Source: Gaiellasilicea sp963705515 (GTDB lineage: Bacteria > Actinomycetota > Thermoleophilia > Gaiellales > Gaiellaceae). Taken from it: DNA of 64,000 bases. The notes beneath the pieces were generated by a model that did no database searches, was not told where the DNA came from, and saw nothing but the letters and a program-made list of their open reading frames with translations. Made by a program: the position numbers and the translations under genes. The number at the start of each line of letters is the position of its first letter. Positions within the stretch are counted from its first letter, which is position 1. Shown piece after piece: positions 12,178-21,055 of this stretch. The stretch covers positions 434,001-498,000 of the forward strand of contig CAVPJV010000009.1 in NCBI GenBank assembly GCA_963705515.1, in the 5' to 3' direction.

Positions 12178-13464
12178 TCAGGGCCTCGGCTCGCCCTTGC
12201 CGTTGGCGAAGCCGGACTGCGGCGCCGCCTCGTACGGGAAGGACGCGAGGTTCGGGACGTCGCCGCCGTTGACGCCGTCGCCGAGCTCGACCTTGTTCCC
12301 CTTCAGGAAGCCGGCCATCACGCGCTCGGCTGCGTCGACGACGTCGTCGCCGAGCCGGCGGCCGTTCGGGAAGCCGCCGTTGTCGCCGCCGATGACGCCG
12401 AGGCGGCTGATCTTGCCCGCCGGCGTCACCGGGATCGAGTAGTTGAGCCGCAACAGGTCGGCGACGGTGTCACCGGTGTAGTTGAGGCCCTTGACGCCGG
12501 TTCCGAACACGGCGACGAGGTCGTCGCGGTTCGTCGTCGGCGCGTTCACCTTGTAGAGGTCGTTCATCAGCTTCGCCAGGATCGGCGTCACCACGGGGCC
12601 GGCGTACTGCTTGTCGTTCACCGGCGCCGAGCGGTTCCACTGGTCCTTGAAGGCGGTCGGCACGACGACCTCGTTGACGAGCGGGTTGCCCAGCCGCGAC
12701 ACCTGCGTCCAGCCGCGCCGGAGCTTGCCGTCCACGGTCACGTTCTGGCGCTCGGTCGAGGCCCAGACACCGATCGTCGAGTTCTTCGCCTTCAGGTCGG
12801 CGATCGGGATCTGCAGCGCAATCGCGTGGACGCCGTAGCCGGCGAAGAAGTCCTTGCCGCCGCCGTTCGCACCCGTCCCCTTGCGGAACGCGAGCAGGTC
12901 GAAGATCGCGCCGATGTCGCCGAAGAACGCGTCGTCGCGCTGGCCGGCGAAGATCGAGAGGCCGTCCTTCTGCACGATCGACTTCGAGACGAGGCTCGGG
13001 TAGTCCGGAGTCGAGCGCGGCCCGATGTTGTTCGGCGGCGTCTTGCCGCGGGCGAACAGCTTCTTGTTGCGCCACATCGACCAGCTCTGGACGGTGTTGC
13101 CGAGGAACGCAGGCCCGGCGGTGCGGCCGAAGCGGAACTCGTAGACGATGTCCGGCCGCGCGTCGCCCGTCCGGTCGATGTTGAGCTTGTACTTCGCGGA
13201 CGGCGAGAACGTGTAGTAGTTCGGCCCGGCCGCCGGATCCTCACCCGGGATCCAGTTGGAGACGATGGTGACCGTGTTCGGCTTGTCGGGGCTCCGGAAC
13301 GCGTACAGGTCGGTGTTGTCGGCGCTCGGATCCTCCGAGATCAGCGGCGCCTCGCGGTGACTGGAGGCTGTGCCGGCGCTCGGGCCGGAGCCGACGACCG
13401 CAGCGCCGAGCGCTGTGATCGTGACTGCTCCGAGAGCGGCGGCCGCCAGTGCTGCCTTCTTCAT
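12178..13464 (-). CDS. Secreted DUF4331 protein (second of two)
   Basis: 428 residues, signal peptide MKKAALAAAALGAV..., then the same ASSHREAPLISEDP, DNTDLYAF and SPDKPNTVTI opening as its neighbour. IGPRSTPDYPSL, VSRLGNPLVNEVVVP and GFPNGRRLGDDVVD also match, so the two are diverged tandem paralogues. Function is unknown. The ATG at 13464 is preferred over an in-frame GTG at 13473 because the AGGAG ribosome site is 10 nt from the ATG but only 1 nt from the GTG. It is transcribed divergently from the sigma gene, with a matching promoter 41 bp upstream. Confidence 0.9.
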   Translation of the reverse strand: MKKAALAAAALGAVTITALGAAVVGSGPSAGTASSHREAPLISEDPSADNTDLYAFRSPDKPNTVTIVSNWIPGEDPAAGPNYYTFSPSAKYKLNIDRTGDARPDIVYEFRFGRTAGPAFLGNTVQSWSMWRNKKLFARGKTPPNNIGPRSTPDYPSLVSKSIVQKDGLSIFAGQRDDAFFGDIGAIFDLLAFRKGTGANGGGKDFFAGYGVHAIALQIPIADLKAKNSTIGVWASTERQNVTVDGKLRRGWTQVSRLGNPLVNEVVVPTAFKDQWNRSAPVNDKQYAGPVVTPILAKLMNDLYKVNAPTTNRDDLVAVFGTGVKGLNYTGDTVADLLRLNYSIPVTPAGKISRLGVIGGDNGGFPNGRRLGDDVVDAAERVMAGFLKGNKVELGDGVNGGDVPNLASFPYEAAPQSGFANGKGEPRP

Positions 13465-13504
13465 TGATCCCACACTCCTGTTCGAGGTTCGTGGACGGCC
13501 CTTC

Positions 13505-13529
13505 TTCGGCCGTGTCCGGCGACCGGTTC
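13505..13529 (-). promoter_or_regulatory. ECF-sigma-type promoter GAACC-N16-CGAA for second DUF4331 gene
   Basis: Minus-strand GAACC (13529-13525), a 16-bp spacer and CGAA (13508-13505), 40 bp before the ATG at 13464. It is back to back with the sigma gene's own element; the two -35 boxes are 16 bp apart on opposite strands. Confidence 0.75.
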
Positions 13530-13545
13530 GATCGAGGTGTCGGGC

Positions 13546-13570
13546 GAACCGAATCGCGCTCCCGGTCGAA
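13546..13570 (+). promoter_or_regulatory. ECF-sigma-type autoregulatory promoter GAACC-N16-CGAA
   Basis: Plus-strand GAACC (13546-13550), exactly 16 bp, then CGAA (13567-13570), 35 bp before the sigma-factor ATG. Its identity with the two DUF4331 promoters implies the sigma factor drives its own synthesis. Confidence 0.75.
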
Positions 13571-13605
13571 CTGGAGGTGTGCTCGCTGTAGCGTCAACCG
13601 TGCCC

Positions 13606-14190
13606 ATGCGCCGTCGCGACCTCGCTCACCTCTCCGACGAGGCGCTCGTCGCGCTCGTCGCGAGATCCGACGAATCGGCGCTCGCGGAGCTCTACGACCG
13701 GGTCGGCGGCACCGCTTACGGCCTCGCCTACCGCGTCCTCCGCGACGAAGCGTTGGCCGAGGACGCCGTCCAGGAGGCCTTCCTCGGGCTCTGGCGCGGC
13801 GCCGGCTCGTTCATCCCGGGACGCGCCAAGGCCTCGACCTGGATCCTGACGCTCGTCCACCGGCGCGCCGTCGATCTCGTCCGGCGCGAGCAGCGCCGCC
13901 GCGTCGAGCCGATCGAGGGGGCCCCGGAACCGGCGGTCGGCTCGGCCGAGGAGGCGGCGTGGCTCCGGCTCGACCGCGAGCGCGTCCAGGGCGCGCTGGC
14001 GCAGCTGCCCGACCAGCAGCGCGAGGCGATCGAGCTCGCGTACTACGGTGGCTACACCCAGTCGGAGCTCGCCGAGCGCCTGGGGCAACCGCTCGGCACG
14101 ATCAAGAGCCGTATGTTCTCGGGCTTGACGCGCCTGCGCGAGCTCCTCGACGAAGGGACTGAAAGGACGGGATGGACCTACACGACCTGA
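13606..14190 (+). CDS. ECF RNA polymerase sigma factor (SigK-like)
   Basis: 194 residues with region 2 (ELYDRVGGTAYGLAYRVL, then EDAVQEAFLGLW, the core-binding/-10 recognition helix) and region 4 (QREAIELAYYGGYTQSELAE with a helix-turn-helix ending GTIKSRM). There is no sigma region 1 or 3, as expected of group 4 factors. It directs RNA polymerase to a small promoter set, probably the three GAACC-N16-CGAA sites beside it. The ATG at 13606 is taken because homology begins right after it. The 3' end overlaps the anti-sigma gene by 19 bp, ensuring balanced synthesis. Confidence 0.93.
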   Translation: MRRRDLAHLSDEALVALVARSDESALAELYDRVGGTAYGLAYRVLRDEALAEDAVQEAFLGLWRGAGSFIPGRAKASTWILTLVHRRAVDLVRREQRRRVEPIEGAPEPAVGSAEEAAWLRLDRERVQGALAQLPDQQREAIELAYYGGYTQSELAERLGQPLGTIKSRMFSGLTRLRELLDEGTERTGWTYTT

Positions 14191-14837
14191 CCGCGGGCTA
14201 CGCGCTCGACGCGCTCGACCCCGACGAGCGCGCCCGCTACGAGGAGCACCTCGCCTCGTGCGAGAGCTGTCGCGCGGAGCTGCAGGAGTTCTGGCAGGTC
14301 GCAGGCGCGCTCGGCCGGGCTGCCGGCGGCCCGACGCCGCCCACATCGCTCCGGGACCGGATCCTCCAGCAGGCGCGGGACGAGCGGCCGAACGTCGTCC
14401 CGCTGCGCCGTCGCATCGCGGCGCCGGTGCTCGCGTCGGCCGCGGCGGTTGCGGCAGTGGTCGCAATCGCGCTCGGCGTCTGGTCGATGGGGCTCTCGAG
14501 CGACCTCGACGACGCGAACAGCGTCCTCGCCGTGCTCAGCGATCCCAACGCGCGCGTGCATCCGACGGCCGACGGCGAGGCGAGCCTCGTCGTCACGCCC
14601 ACCGGCCGTGCCGCGCTCGTCGTGAAAATGCTGGCGCCGGCGCCCGCGGGCAAGGACTACGAGATCTGGGTCTTCGAGAACGGCGTCCCCAAGAGTGCAG
14701 GCCTCTTCGAGCGACCGGGCGTCGCGATGCTCTCGCGCAAGGTCGAGCCCGGCCAGACGGTGGCGGTCACGCTCGAGCCCGACGGCGGCGTCGACGCGCC
14801 GACCGGCGACCCGCTCTTCACGGCCGTCTCGGCGTAG
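14172..14837 (+). CDS. RskA-like membrane anti-sigma factor
   Basis: 221 residues. The N-terminal ~80 residues form a zinc-binding anti-sigma domain (HLASCESCRAEL, i.e. H-x3-C-x2-C). One membrane helix follows (about residues 85-110), then an extracytoplasmic domain with the KDYEIWVFENGVPKSAGLF stretch of the anti-sigma-K/RskA C-terminal family. It should hold the ECF factor inactive at the membrane until a signal or proteolysis releases it. It is cotranscribed with, and overlaps, the sigma gene. The inducing signal is unknown. Confidence 0.92.
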   Translation: MDLHDLTAGYALDALDPDERARYEEHLASCESCRAELQEFWQVAGALGRAAGGPTPPTSLRDRILQQARDERPNVVPLRRRIAAPVLASAAAVAAVVAIALGVWSMGLSSDLDDANSVLAVLSDPNARVHPTADGEASLVVTPTGRAALVVKMLAPAPAGKDYEIWVFENGVPKSAGLFERPGVAMLSRKVEPGQTVAVTLEPDGGVDAPTGDPLFTAVSA

Positions 14838-14895
14838 CGAACCCGTCACGAAGCGGTGGCGGTTGCGTTCCGACGCGCTCCGTAGAGTGGATCGG

Positions 14896-16864
14896 GTGAG
14901 CGAGCTCAAGCCCGCACTGACACGCCTGTTCGGGTTCCCGGACTTCCGCCCCGGACAGGAGCAGGTCGTCCGCGCGGCCGTCGACGGCCGCGACACGCTC
15001 GCATTGATGCCGACCGGGTCGGGGAAGTCGCTCACCTACCAGCTCGCGGCGATGCTCCGCCCCACGCCGACGCTCGTCCTCTCACCGCTGATCGCGCTGA
15101 TGAAGGACCAGGTCGACAAGCTGCCGCCGGAGGTCGCGGCCCAGGCGACGCTGATCAACTCGTCGCTCGACCCCGACGAGGCGGCCGCACGGCTGCGTGC
15201 GGCGGCCGAGGGCCGCTACCGGCTCCTCTACGTCGCCCCGGAGCGCCTTCGGCAGCGGTACTTTCTGGACGCGATCGCTGGGATCGACATCGGCCTCGTC
15301 GTGATCGACGAAGTGCACTGCGTCAGCATGTGGGGCCACGACTTCCGGCCGGACTACCTCTTCATCCGCCGTGCTCTCGACGCCCTCGGCCGACCCGCGA
15401 TCCTCGGCATGACCGCCACGGCGACCCCGGCCACGGAGCGGGAGATCGCCGCCGCGCTCGGCAGGGAGCCCGAGGTCGTCCGCACGAGCGTCGTCCGGCC
15501 GAACCTGCGCTACGACGTCGAGATCGTCGACGGCGAGGAAGACCGCCTGCGCACGCTCGTCCGCCGGCTGCACGAGCTTCGAGGCGCCTCGGCGATCGTG
15601 TACGCCCGCTCGCGGCGGAGCTGCGAGACGCTGGCGCGCACGCTCCGCGTCCACGATCTCGCCGCCGTCCACTATCACGCCGGCCTCGAGCCGCAGGAGC
15701 GCTCGGCCGCGCAGGAGGCATTCATCGAGGGCCGGATCCAGACCGTCGTCGCGACGACCGCGTTCGGCATGGGCATCGACAAGCCCGACATCCGGCTCGT
15801 CGCGCTCTACAACTATCCCGAGTCGCTCGAGAGCTACGTCCAGATGGTGGGCCGGGCCGGGCGCGACGGCCGCGCGTCTGACACGCTGCTGCTCGCGAGC
15901 CGCTCCGACGCGAGCCAGCTGCGGCGGTTCGCGCGCTCCGACATCCCGACCGTCGCCGATCTCCGCGTCGGTCTACGCGCGGCTGCGCGGCCGGCGCGAG
16001 GTGCTGCCCGAGGAGCTGGGCGAAGAGCCGGATCCGCGCGTCCTCGTCGGGATGCTGGAGCAGGTCGGGCTCGTGGTGCGCGGCTTCGACGCCGGCCGGG
16101 CGATGCAGATCGAGGTGCCGGACCCGCCGGCCGACTCGGCCGACCGGATCGACGGGCTCCTCGCCCGCTACGAGCAGGAGGCGCTGGCTCGGGCCGACCG
16201 GCTCGTCCGCTTCGCCGAGTCGCGCGTCTGCAGGCACCGGCAGGTTGCCGAGCATTTCGGTGAGACGCTCGCGGAGGACTGCGGCATGTGCGACGTCTGC
16301 TCGCCGCTCGCGGCGCCCGTCGACGCCCCCGTCGCGAAGAGGCCGCTGCCGGACGACATCGCCGGCGCGATCCACGGCGCCGTGCGCGAGCTGCGGTGGC
16401 CGCTCGGCCGCACGGGCCTGACGGCGATGCTGCGCGGCTCGATGAGCGCGCCCCGGTCGGCCCAGCGTTCCCCCCACTTCGGGCTGCTCGCCGCGGCGAG
16501 CCAGGCGGACGTCAAACGCTGGATCCAGCTGCTCGAGCTCTCCGGAGCGCTCGAGTCGTTCGAGAGCGACGACGGCTACCGCCTGCTGCGGGCCGTCCCG
16601 GGCGCAGAGCTGCCGCGGATCGGCACGCCCGCGACCGCCGGTCCGGCCGACGAGGGCCTCTTCGAGCGGCTGCGGGCGTGGCGGCTCGAGCGGGCGCGCG
16701 AGGACGAGGTGCCGGCCTACGTCGTCCTGCACGACGCGACGCTGCGCGAGCTCGCGTCGGCAAAGCCCGCCAACGAGCGCGATCTGGCGACGGTGAAGGG
16801 CTTCGGGCCGACCAAGCTCGAGCGCTACGGGGACGACGTCCTCGCCGTGATCGCGGCCGCCTGA
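14896..16864 (+). CDS. recQ: RecQ-family ATP-dependent DNA helicase, interrupted by a +1 frameshift
   Basis: About 655 residues if the frame is restored. RecQ unwinds DNA 3'-5' in recombinational repair. The first frame (GTG at 14896 to about 15965) carries motif 0 (FGFPDFRPGQEQ), Walker A (MPTGSGKSLTYQ), DEVHC (motif II), MTATATP (III), and TAFGMGIDKPDIR and QMVGRAGRDG (V/VI). The second frame (to 16864) carries the RecQ-C zinc cluster (SRVC...CGMCDVC), a winged-helix region and an HRDC domain near the end. The two frames join only by skipping one base around 15961-15968. Either the gene is inactivated (helicase core without RQC/HRDC) or the extra base is an assembly error. Confidence 0.88.
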
Positions 16865-16891
16865 ACCCGGATCGGGGCTACCATTGGCCCC

Positions 16892-19345
16892 TTGCGGCCG
16901 TTCAAGAACAAGTCCGCGCGTCCGCGCCGCCGCATCCGCAAGCTGCGCCTCCTTGCGCTCCTCACCGTCCTCTTCGTGGTCGGGTCGGTGTCGTTCGGCT
17001 TCGGCCTGATCCGCGCCGTCGCCGCCGAGATCGACGCCGGCAAGCTCGACCCCCAGAAGCAGCTCGACAACCAGGCGAACGGCTACATCTACGACAAGGA
17101 CGGGAAGCGGATCCTCGCGGTCCTCCGCGGCTCCGAGGCACGCACGCTGATCCGGTACGACCAGATCGCCGACCCGATGCGGCACGCGATCGTCGCGATC
17201 GAGGACCGCCGCTTCTGGGAGCACGACGGGGTCGACCTGCGCGGCATCGGGCGCGCCCTGATCGCCGATATCCGCCACAAGGCCGTCGTCGAGGGCGGCT
17301 CCACGATCACGCAGCAGTTCGTCAAGAACGCGCTCGACCGCGACCAGAAGACGATCGCGCGCAAGGTACGCGAGGCGGCGTACGCCTGGCAGCTCGAGCG
17401 CGACCCCGGCGGCTGGCCGAAGAAGAAGATCCTGCAGGAGTATCTGAACACGATCTACTTCGGCAACGGCGCCTACGGCGTCCAGCAGGCAGCGCTCACC
17501 TACTTCCAGCACGGCGCCAAGGACCTGACGCTTCCCGAGGCGGCGCTGCTCGCCGGGATTCCCGCCGATCCGACCCGGTACGACCCGGTCACCAACCCGG
17601 ACGAGGCTCGAAAGCGACGGCGGCTCGTCCTCCACGCGATGTTCGAGGAGTCGCAGATCACGGAGCAGCAGCTCAAGCAGGCGAATGCGGCCGCGCTGCC
17701 CGATCCCGACGAGGTTCGGCTGCCCGGGACCGAGGGACCGGCCCAGCACTTCGTCAACTACGTCAAGCAGCAGCTGATCGACGAGTACGGGCAGACGAAG
17801 GTGTTCGGCGGCGGCCTCCGTGTCCGGACGACGCTCGATCTCGAGCTGCAGCAGACGGCCCGCGACGCGATCTCGAAGTGGCTGACCAGGCCCGACGGCC
17901 CCTCGGCCGCGCTCGTCGCGATCGACCCGCGCGACGGCGCCGTCCGCGCGATGATCGGCGGCAACAACTACCGCAAGAGCCAGTTCAACCTGGCCGTGCA
18001 GGGCGTCCGCCAGCCGGGCTCGTCGTTCAAGCCCTTCGTGCTCGCGACGGCGCTGCGCCAGGGGATCTCGCCGGCGACGCACTTCGAGTCGGAGCCGCAG
18101 TCGATCGACCTCGGTGACAAGGACTGGGTCGTCGGCAACTACGACGACATCTACTACGGGAACATCGATCTGGAGAAGGCGACGATCGAGTCGGACAACT
18201 CCGTCTACGCGCAGCTGACGCAGCTGGTCGGGTCGAAGAAGGTGGCCGAGACGGCGAAGCGGCTCGGGATCCGGAGCAAGCTCGACGGCTACTACGCGAT
18301 CGGGCTGGGCGCGGAGGCGGTGACGCCGCTCGAGCTCGCCCGGTCGTACGCGACCTTCGCCCACGGCGGCCGGCGCGCAGACGGGGCGATCTTCGGCAAC
18401 AGGCCGCGGGTGATCACGGAGGTGACGGAGGACGGGCGGAAGCAGCACAACACGCCGAAGGCCTTCAACGCGCTGACGGCGACCCAGGCCGGCGTCGTCA
18501 ACTCGATCCTGCAGAAGGCGGTGCGCTACGGCACGGGGAAGCGGGCCTACATCCCGGGCCGGCCGATGGCCGGCAAGACCGGCACGACGGAGAACTACGG
18601 CGACGCCTGGTTCGTCGGCTACACGCCGCAGCTGGCGGTGGCGGTCTGGGTCGGATACCCGACGACGCTGAAGCCGATGCTGACGGAGTTCCACGGCGAT
18701 GCCGTCACGGGCGGCAGCTTCCCCGCCCTGATCTGGAAGTCGTTCATGGAGAAGGCGCTCAAGAACGAGGAGCCGGTCGGCTTCCCGGCGCCGGCCGTCC
18801 CCTACGTGGCGCCGAAACTCGTCGTCCGCCGGGGCGACCGGCTGATGCTCGACAACGGTCTCTGCCGCACGCGCCAGGAGGTCGTCTACTTCGCCGGGAC
18901 CGGCCCCACCAAGACCGCGAACTGCCTCGAGAACGAGGTCCAGGTACCCGACGTGCGCAAGCTGACGCTCGCCGAGGCGGAGGCCCGTGTCGAAGCGCAG
19001 CCGCTGACGGCCAAGATGGTCTACAAGCCCGCCGGACCGCTGCAGCGGCCCGGGATCGTCGTCGACCAGGAGCCGCGGCGCGGCTACCGATCGTCGTACG
19101 ACCGGATCATCCTGATCGTGACGAAGGCGACGCAGGGCGTGGTCCCGAATCTCGTCGGGCGCGACATCGCGGACGCACGCGTGCGGCTGAAGCGGCTCGG
19201 GCTCCAGCCCAAGATCATGTGGGTCGAGGGAGACAGCAGCGGCAAGGTGCTCGAGCAGAAGACGCGCGCCGGCCTCGCGGCGGCGCCCGGCGTCAAGGTC
19301 GAGCTGGTGGTCTCGCGGGCGCGTGCGACCGCAGCGGCCGGCTGA
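16892..19345 (+). CDS. Class A penicillin-binding protein (glycosyltransferase/transpeptidase) with PASTA domains
   Basis: 817 residues: a basic cytoplasmic tail, one membrane helix (about 20-42), and a GT51 glycosyltransferase domain (EDRRFWEHDGVD catalytic Glu, GGSTITQQFVKN). A penicillin-binding transpeptidase domain follows (SSFKPF active Ser, SDN triad, KTGTT). Two PASTA repeats lie at about 685-750 and 751-810. It polymerises and cross-links peptidoglycan at the outer membrane face; PASTA repeats bind muropeptides or unlinked peptidoglycan. The start is TTG at 16892, 28 bp after recQ. The 3' end overlaps the convergent glycosylase gene by 53 bp. Confidence 0.95.
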   Translation: MRPFKNKSARPRRRIRKLRLLALLTVLFVVGSVSFGFGLIRAVAAEIDAGKLDPQKQLDNQANGYIYDKDGKRILAVLRGSEARTLIRYDQIADPMRHAIVAIEDRRFWEHDGVDLRGIGRALIADIRHKAVVEGGSTITQQFVKNALDRDQKTIARKVREAAYAWQLERDPGGWPKKKILQEYLNTIYFGNGAYGVQQAALTYFQHGAKDLTLPEAALLAGIPADPTRYDPVTNPDEARKRRRLVLHAMFEESQITEQQLKQANAAALPDPDEVRLPGTEGPAQHFVNYVKQQLIDEYGQTKVFGGGLRVRTTLDLELQQTARDAISKWLTRPDGPSAALVAIDPRDGAVRAMIGGNNYRKSQFNLAVQGVRQPGSSFKPFVLATALRQGISPATHFESEPQSIDLGDKDWVVGNYDDIYYGNIDLEKATIESDNSVYAQLTQLVGSKKVAETAKRLGIRSKLDGYYAIGLGAEAVTPLELARSYATFAHGGRRADGAIFGNRPRVITEVTEDGRKQHNTPKAFNALTATQAGVVNSILQKAVRYGTGKRAYIPGRPMAGKTGTTENYGDAWFVGYTPQLAVAVWVGYPTTLKPMLTEFHGDAVTGGSFPALIWKSFMEKALKNEEPVGFPAPAVPYVAPKLVVRRGDRLMLDNGLCRTRQEVVYFAGTGPTKTANCLENEVQVPDVRKLTLAEAEARVEAQPLTAKMVYKPAGPLQRPGIVVDQEPRRGYRSSYDRIILIVTKATQGVVPNLVGRDIADARVRLKRLGLQPKIMWVEGDSSGKVLEQKTRAGLAAAPGVKVELVVSRARATAAAG

Positions 19346-19886
19346 GCCAGCGCGATCCCGCCTCCGCATAGCGCCACGGCTGCTCGGTCGCGACGCTGAT
19401 GCCGATTCGCTCGCCGGCAACGACCTCCGGCGGCTCCGGCGGAGCGACGAGCTCGAACGGCGGCGCATCGAGCGGAAGGCCGTCGTGCTCGCGAGTGACG
19501 CCGAGCGCCTCGCACAGGCGCCCAGGCCCGGCGGCGAGCAACCGGTCGTCGTCGAGGCCCCGCCGCTCGCGCATCAGCTCGAGCCCAGTGGTCGGCTCGA
19601 GAGCCCGGATCAGCACCGCTGCGGCACTCCCGACGTCCTCGCAGACGAGGTTCAGGCACCAGTGGATCCCGTAGGAGCGATAGACGTACGCGTGCCCCGG
19701 CGGACCGAACATCGAGGCGTTCCGCGGCGTGCGTCCGCGGTAGCTGTGGGCCGCCGGATCCCCGGAGTCGTAGGCCTCGACCTCGACGATGCGCCCGCCG
19801 ACGCCGTCAACGAGGAGTGTCGCGCCGATCAGCTCGGGCGCGACCTCGTGGACGCTACGAGCGAAGAACTGGCGCTGGAGCTTCAG
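19293..19886 (-). CDS. DNA-3-methyladenine glycosylase (MPG/AAG type)
   Basis: About 197 residues of the alkyladenine DNA glycosylase fold, which excises alkylated purines in base-excision repair. Seen are RQFFARSVHEVAPELIG, the catalytic IVEVEAYDS (Glu), HSYRGRTPRN, and MFGPPGHAYVYRSYGIHWC. No ATG, GTG or TTG exists upstream of the internal ATG at 19712, yet the catalytic Glu lies before it. The gene must therefore start at a rarer codon. The CTG at 19886 overlaps the upstream stop as CTGA and puts the first residues where homologues begin. It is the last gene of the long amino-acid operon. Confidence 0.88.
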   Translation of the reverse strand: MKLQRQFFARSVHEVAPELIGATLLVDGVGGRIVEVEAYDSGDPAAHSYRGRTPRNASMFGPPGHAYVYRSYGIHWCLNLVCEDVGSAAAVLIRALEPTTGLELMRERRGLDDDRLLAAGPGRLCEALGVTREHDGLPLDAPPFELVAPPEPPEVVAGERIGISVATEQPWRYAEAGSRWLSRPLRSHAPARPPARP

Positions 19887-20218
19887 AACAGCTGCGACTC
19901 GCCGGGCTGGCTGGACGACTCCAGCAGCTTGCGGGCGCGGCGGCCGAGATCGGCGAGGTCGACACGGCCGCTGGCGGCGTCGTCGGCCAGACGCTCGGCG
20001 AGCGCGAGCGCCTCGTCGAGCAGCGGCGAGCCGGCTGCGGCCTCCTGACCCATGTCGTGCAGGATCGTCCGCTCGGTGCGAGAGGCGACGATCGGGTCGG
20101 CGACGCCTTCGACCCAGACGAGCGTCCGCTGGCCGCCGCCGCGGCTGTCACCGGTGATCGGCTGGAGCGCGTAGATCCGGTCGGCGCGCGCGTACTTGCC
20201 GAAGCCGAGGAAGACCAT
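19883..20218 (-). CDS. RemA/DUF370-like small regulatory protein
   Basis: 111 residues. The first ~55 (MVFLGFGKYARADRIYAL, then VWVEGVADPIVASRTERTIL) resemble RemA (DUF370), a small DNA-binding activator of matrix and osmoprotection genes in Bacillus. A helical C-terminal extension of ~50 residues is added. The start is put at the ATG where RemA homologues begin; upstream GTG (20230) and ATG (20248) codons are in frame. The stop overlaps the CTG start of the glycosylase gene. A regulatory role is inference from distant similarity. Confidence 0.65.
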   Translation of the reverse strand: MVFLGFGKYARADRIYALQPITGDSRGGGQRTLVWVEGVADPIVASRTERTILHDMGQEAAAGSPLLDEALALAERLADDAASGRVDLADLGRRARKLLESSSQPGESQLF

Positions 20219-20237
20219 GCGCCCGTTCACGGCTCGA

Positions 20238-21023
20238 TTATCGCGCACGCGCAGGCGCGAACCAGAGCGAGTAGATCGCCGTCGCGCCGGCGAGGATCGC
20301 GAGCCAGCCCCAGGTGACGTCGGGGCGGAGCACGCTCGCTACCTCCCGATCGACCCACTCCCGCTTCCACAGCTGCTCGTTCCACGTGTCCTGGAGCGCG
20401 TTCGCGAGCCCGTAGGCGAGCATCAGCGAGAGGTAGGCGCGGAGCGACCGCCCGGCCGGAGGCCGCGAGAGCACGAGCGCCGTCAGTGCCAGCAGCACGC
20501 CGCCATAGCCGTGGTGAAAGCCGAGATGGACGGCCGTGTACTCCGTGTCGCGTGCTGGTACCTCCTCACCCATGAAGAGGTCGCCGGGAAAGTAGAGGCC
20601 CAGCTCGGCCGCCAGCCAGGGCAGCGCGGCGACGAGCAGGAGCGCGCCGATGACAAGCCGCAGGCGGTCGCCGCGCGCGGCGGGAACAAACGAGACCCCG
20701 TCGCGGCGCACCGCTGCGACCGTGAGCCCGACGGCGATCGCGACGCCGAGCGTGGGGAGCCCGTTGATCCCGCGCGCATCGAGGTCACCCTGGTCCACGA
20801 CGCCTGGGACGGCGACGAGAGCGCAGAGCGCGATCGACGCCCAGACGAGCAACCGCGGTCCGCCCGCAATGCCGGCCAGCGCGATTGCGGCCAGTGCGAT
20901 CGGGTAGTTGAGGAGCGTCAGGACCCGCGAGAGCCCTCCGGCGAGGTCGCCGGCACGGTCGACGTGGTAGAGCTGGTCGGGCTCGAGGCGCGTGTACACG
21001 ACCAGCACGAGGAGCGCCTCCAC
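20238..21023 (-). CDS. Polytopic membrane protein of unknown function
   Basis: 261 residues with about seven hydrophobic segments. A conserved-looking stretch, TAVHLGFHHGYGGVLLALTAL, holds adjacent His residues in a membrane-proximal position that could bind a metal. The start is GTG at 21023, but hydrophobic sequence continues upstream in frame to the preceding stop, so the true N-terminus may be longer. I do not recognise the family. It sits between the DegT aminotransferase and the RemA-like gene in a tightly spaced operon. Confidence 0.75.
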   Translation of the reverse strand: MEALLVLVVYTRLEPDQLYHVDRAGDLAGGLSRVLTLLNYPIALAAIALAGIAGGPRLLVWASIALCALVAVPGVVDQGDLDARGINGLPTLGVAIAVGLTVAAVRRDGVSFVPAARGDRLRLVIGALLLVAALPWLAAELGLYFPGDLFMGEEVPARDTEYTAVHLGFHHGYGGVLLALTALVLSRPPAGRSLRAYLSLMLAYGLANALQDTWNEQLWKREWVDREVASVLRPDVTWGWLAILAGATAIYSLWFAPARAR

Positions 21024-21055
21024 GGCCCAGAGGCCCGTAACGAGGAGCGCTTCGC

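Noticed and set aside
15722..19468. A 1,248-codon open frame on the minus strand opposite recQ and the PBP gene
   Set aside because: It is an Arg/Asp/Val-rich antisense frame created by GC-biased third positions of the true genes on the plus strand.
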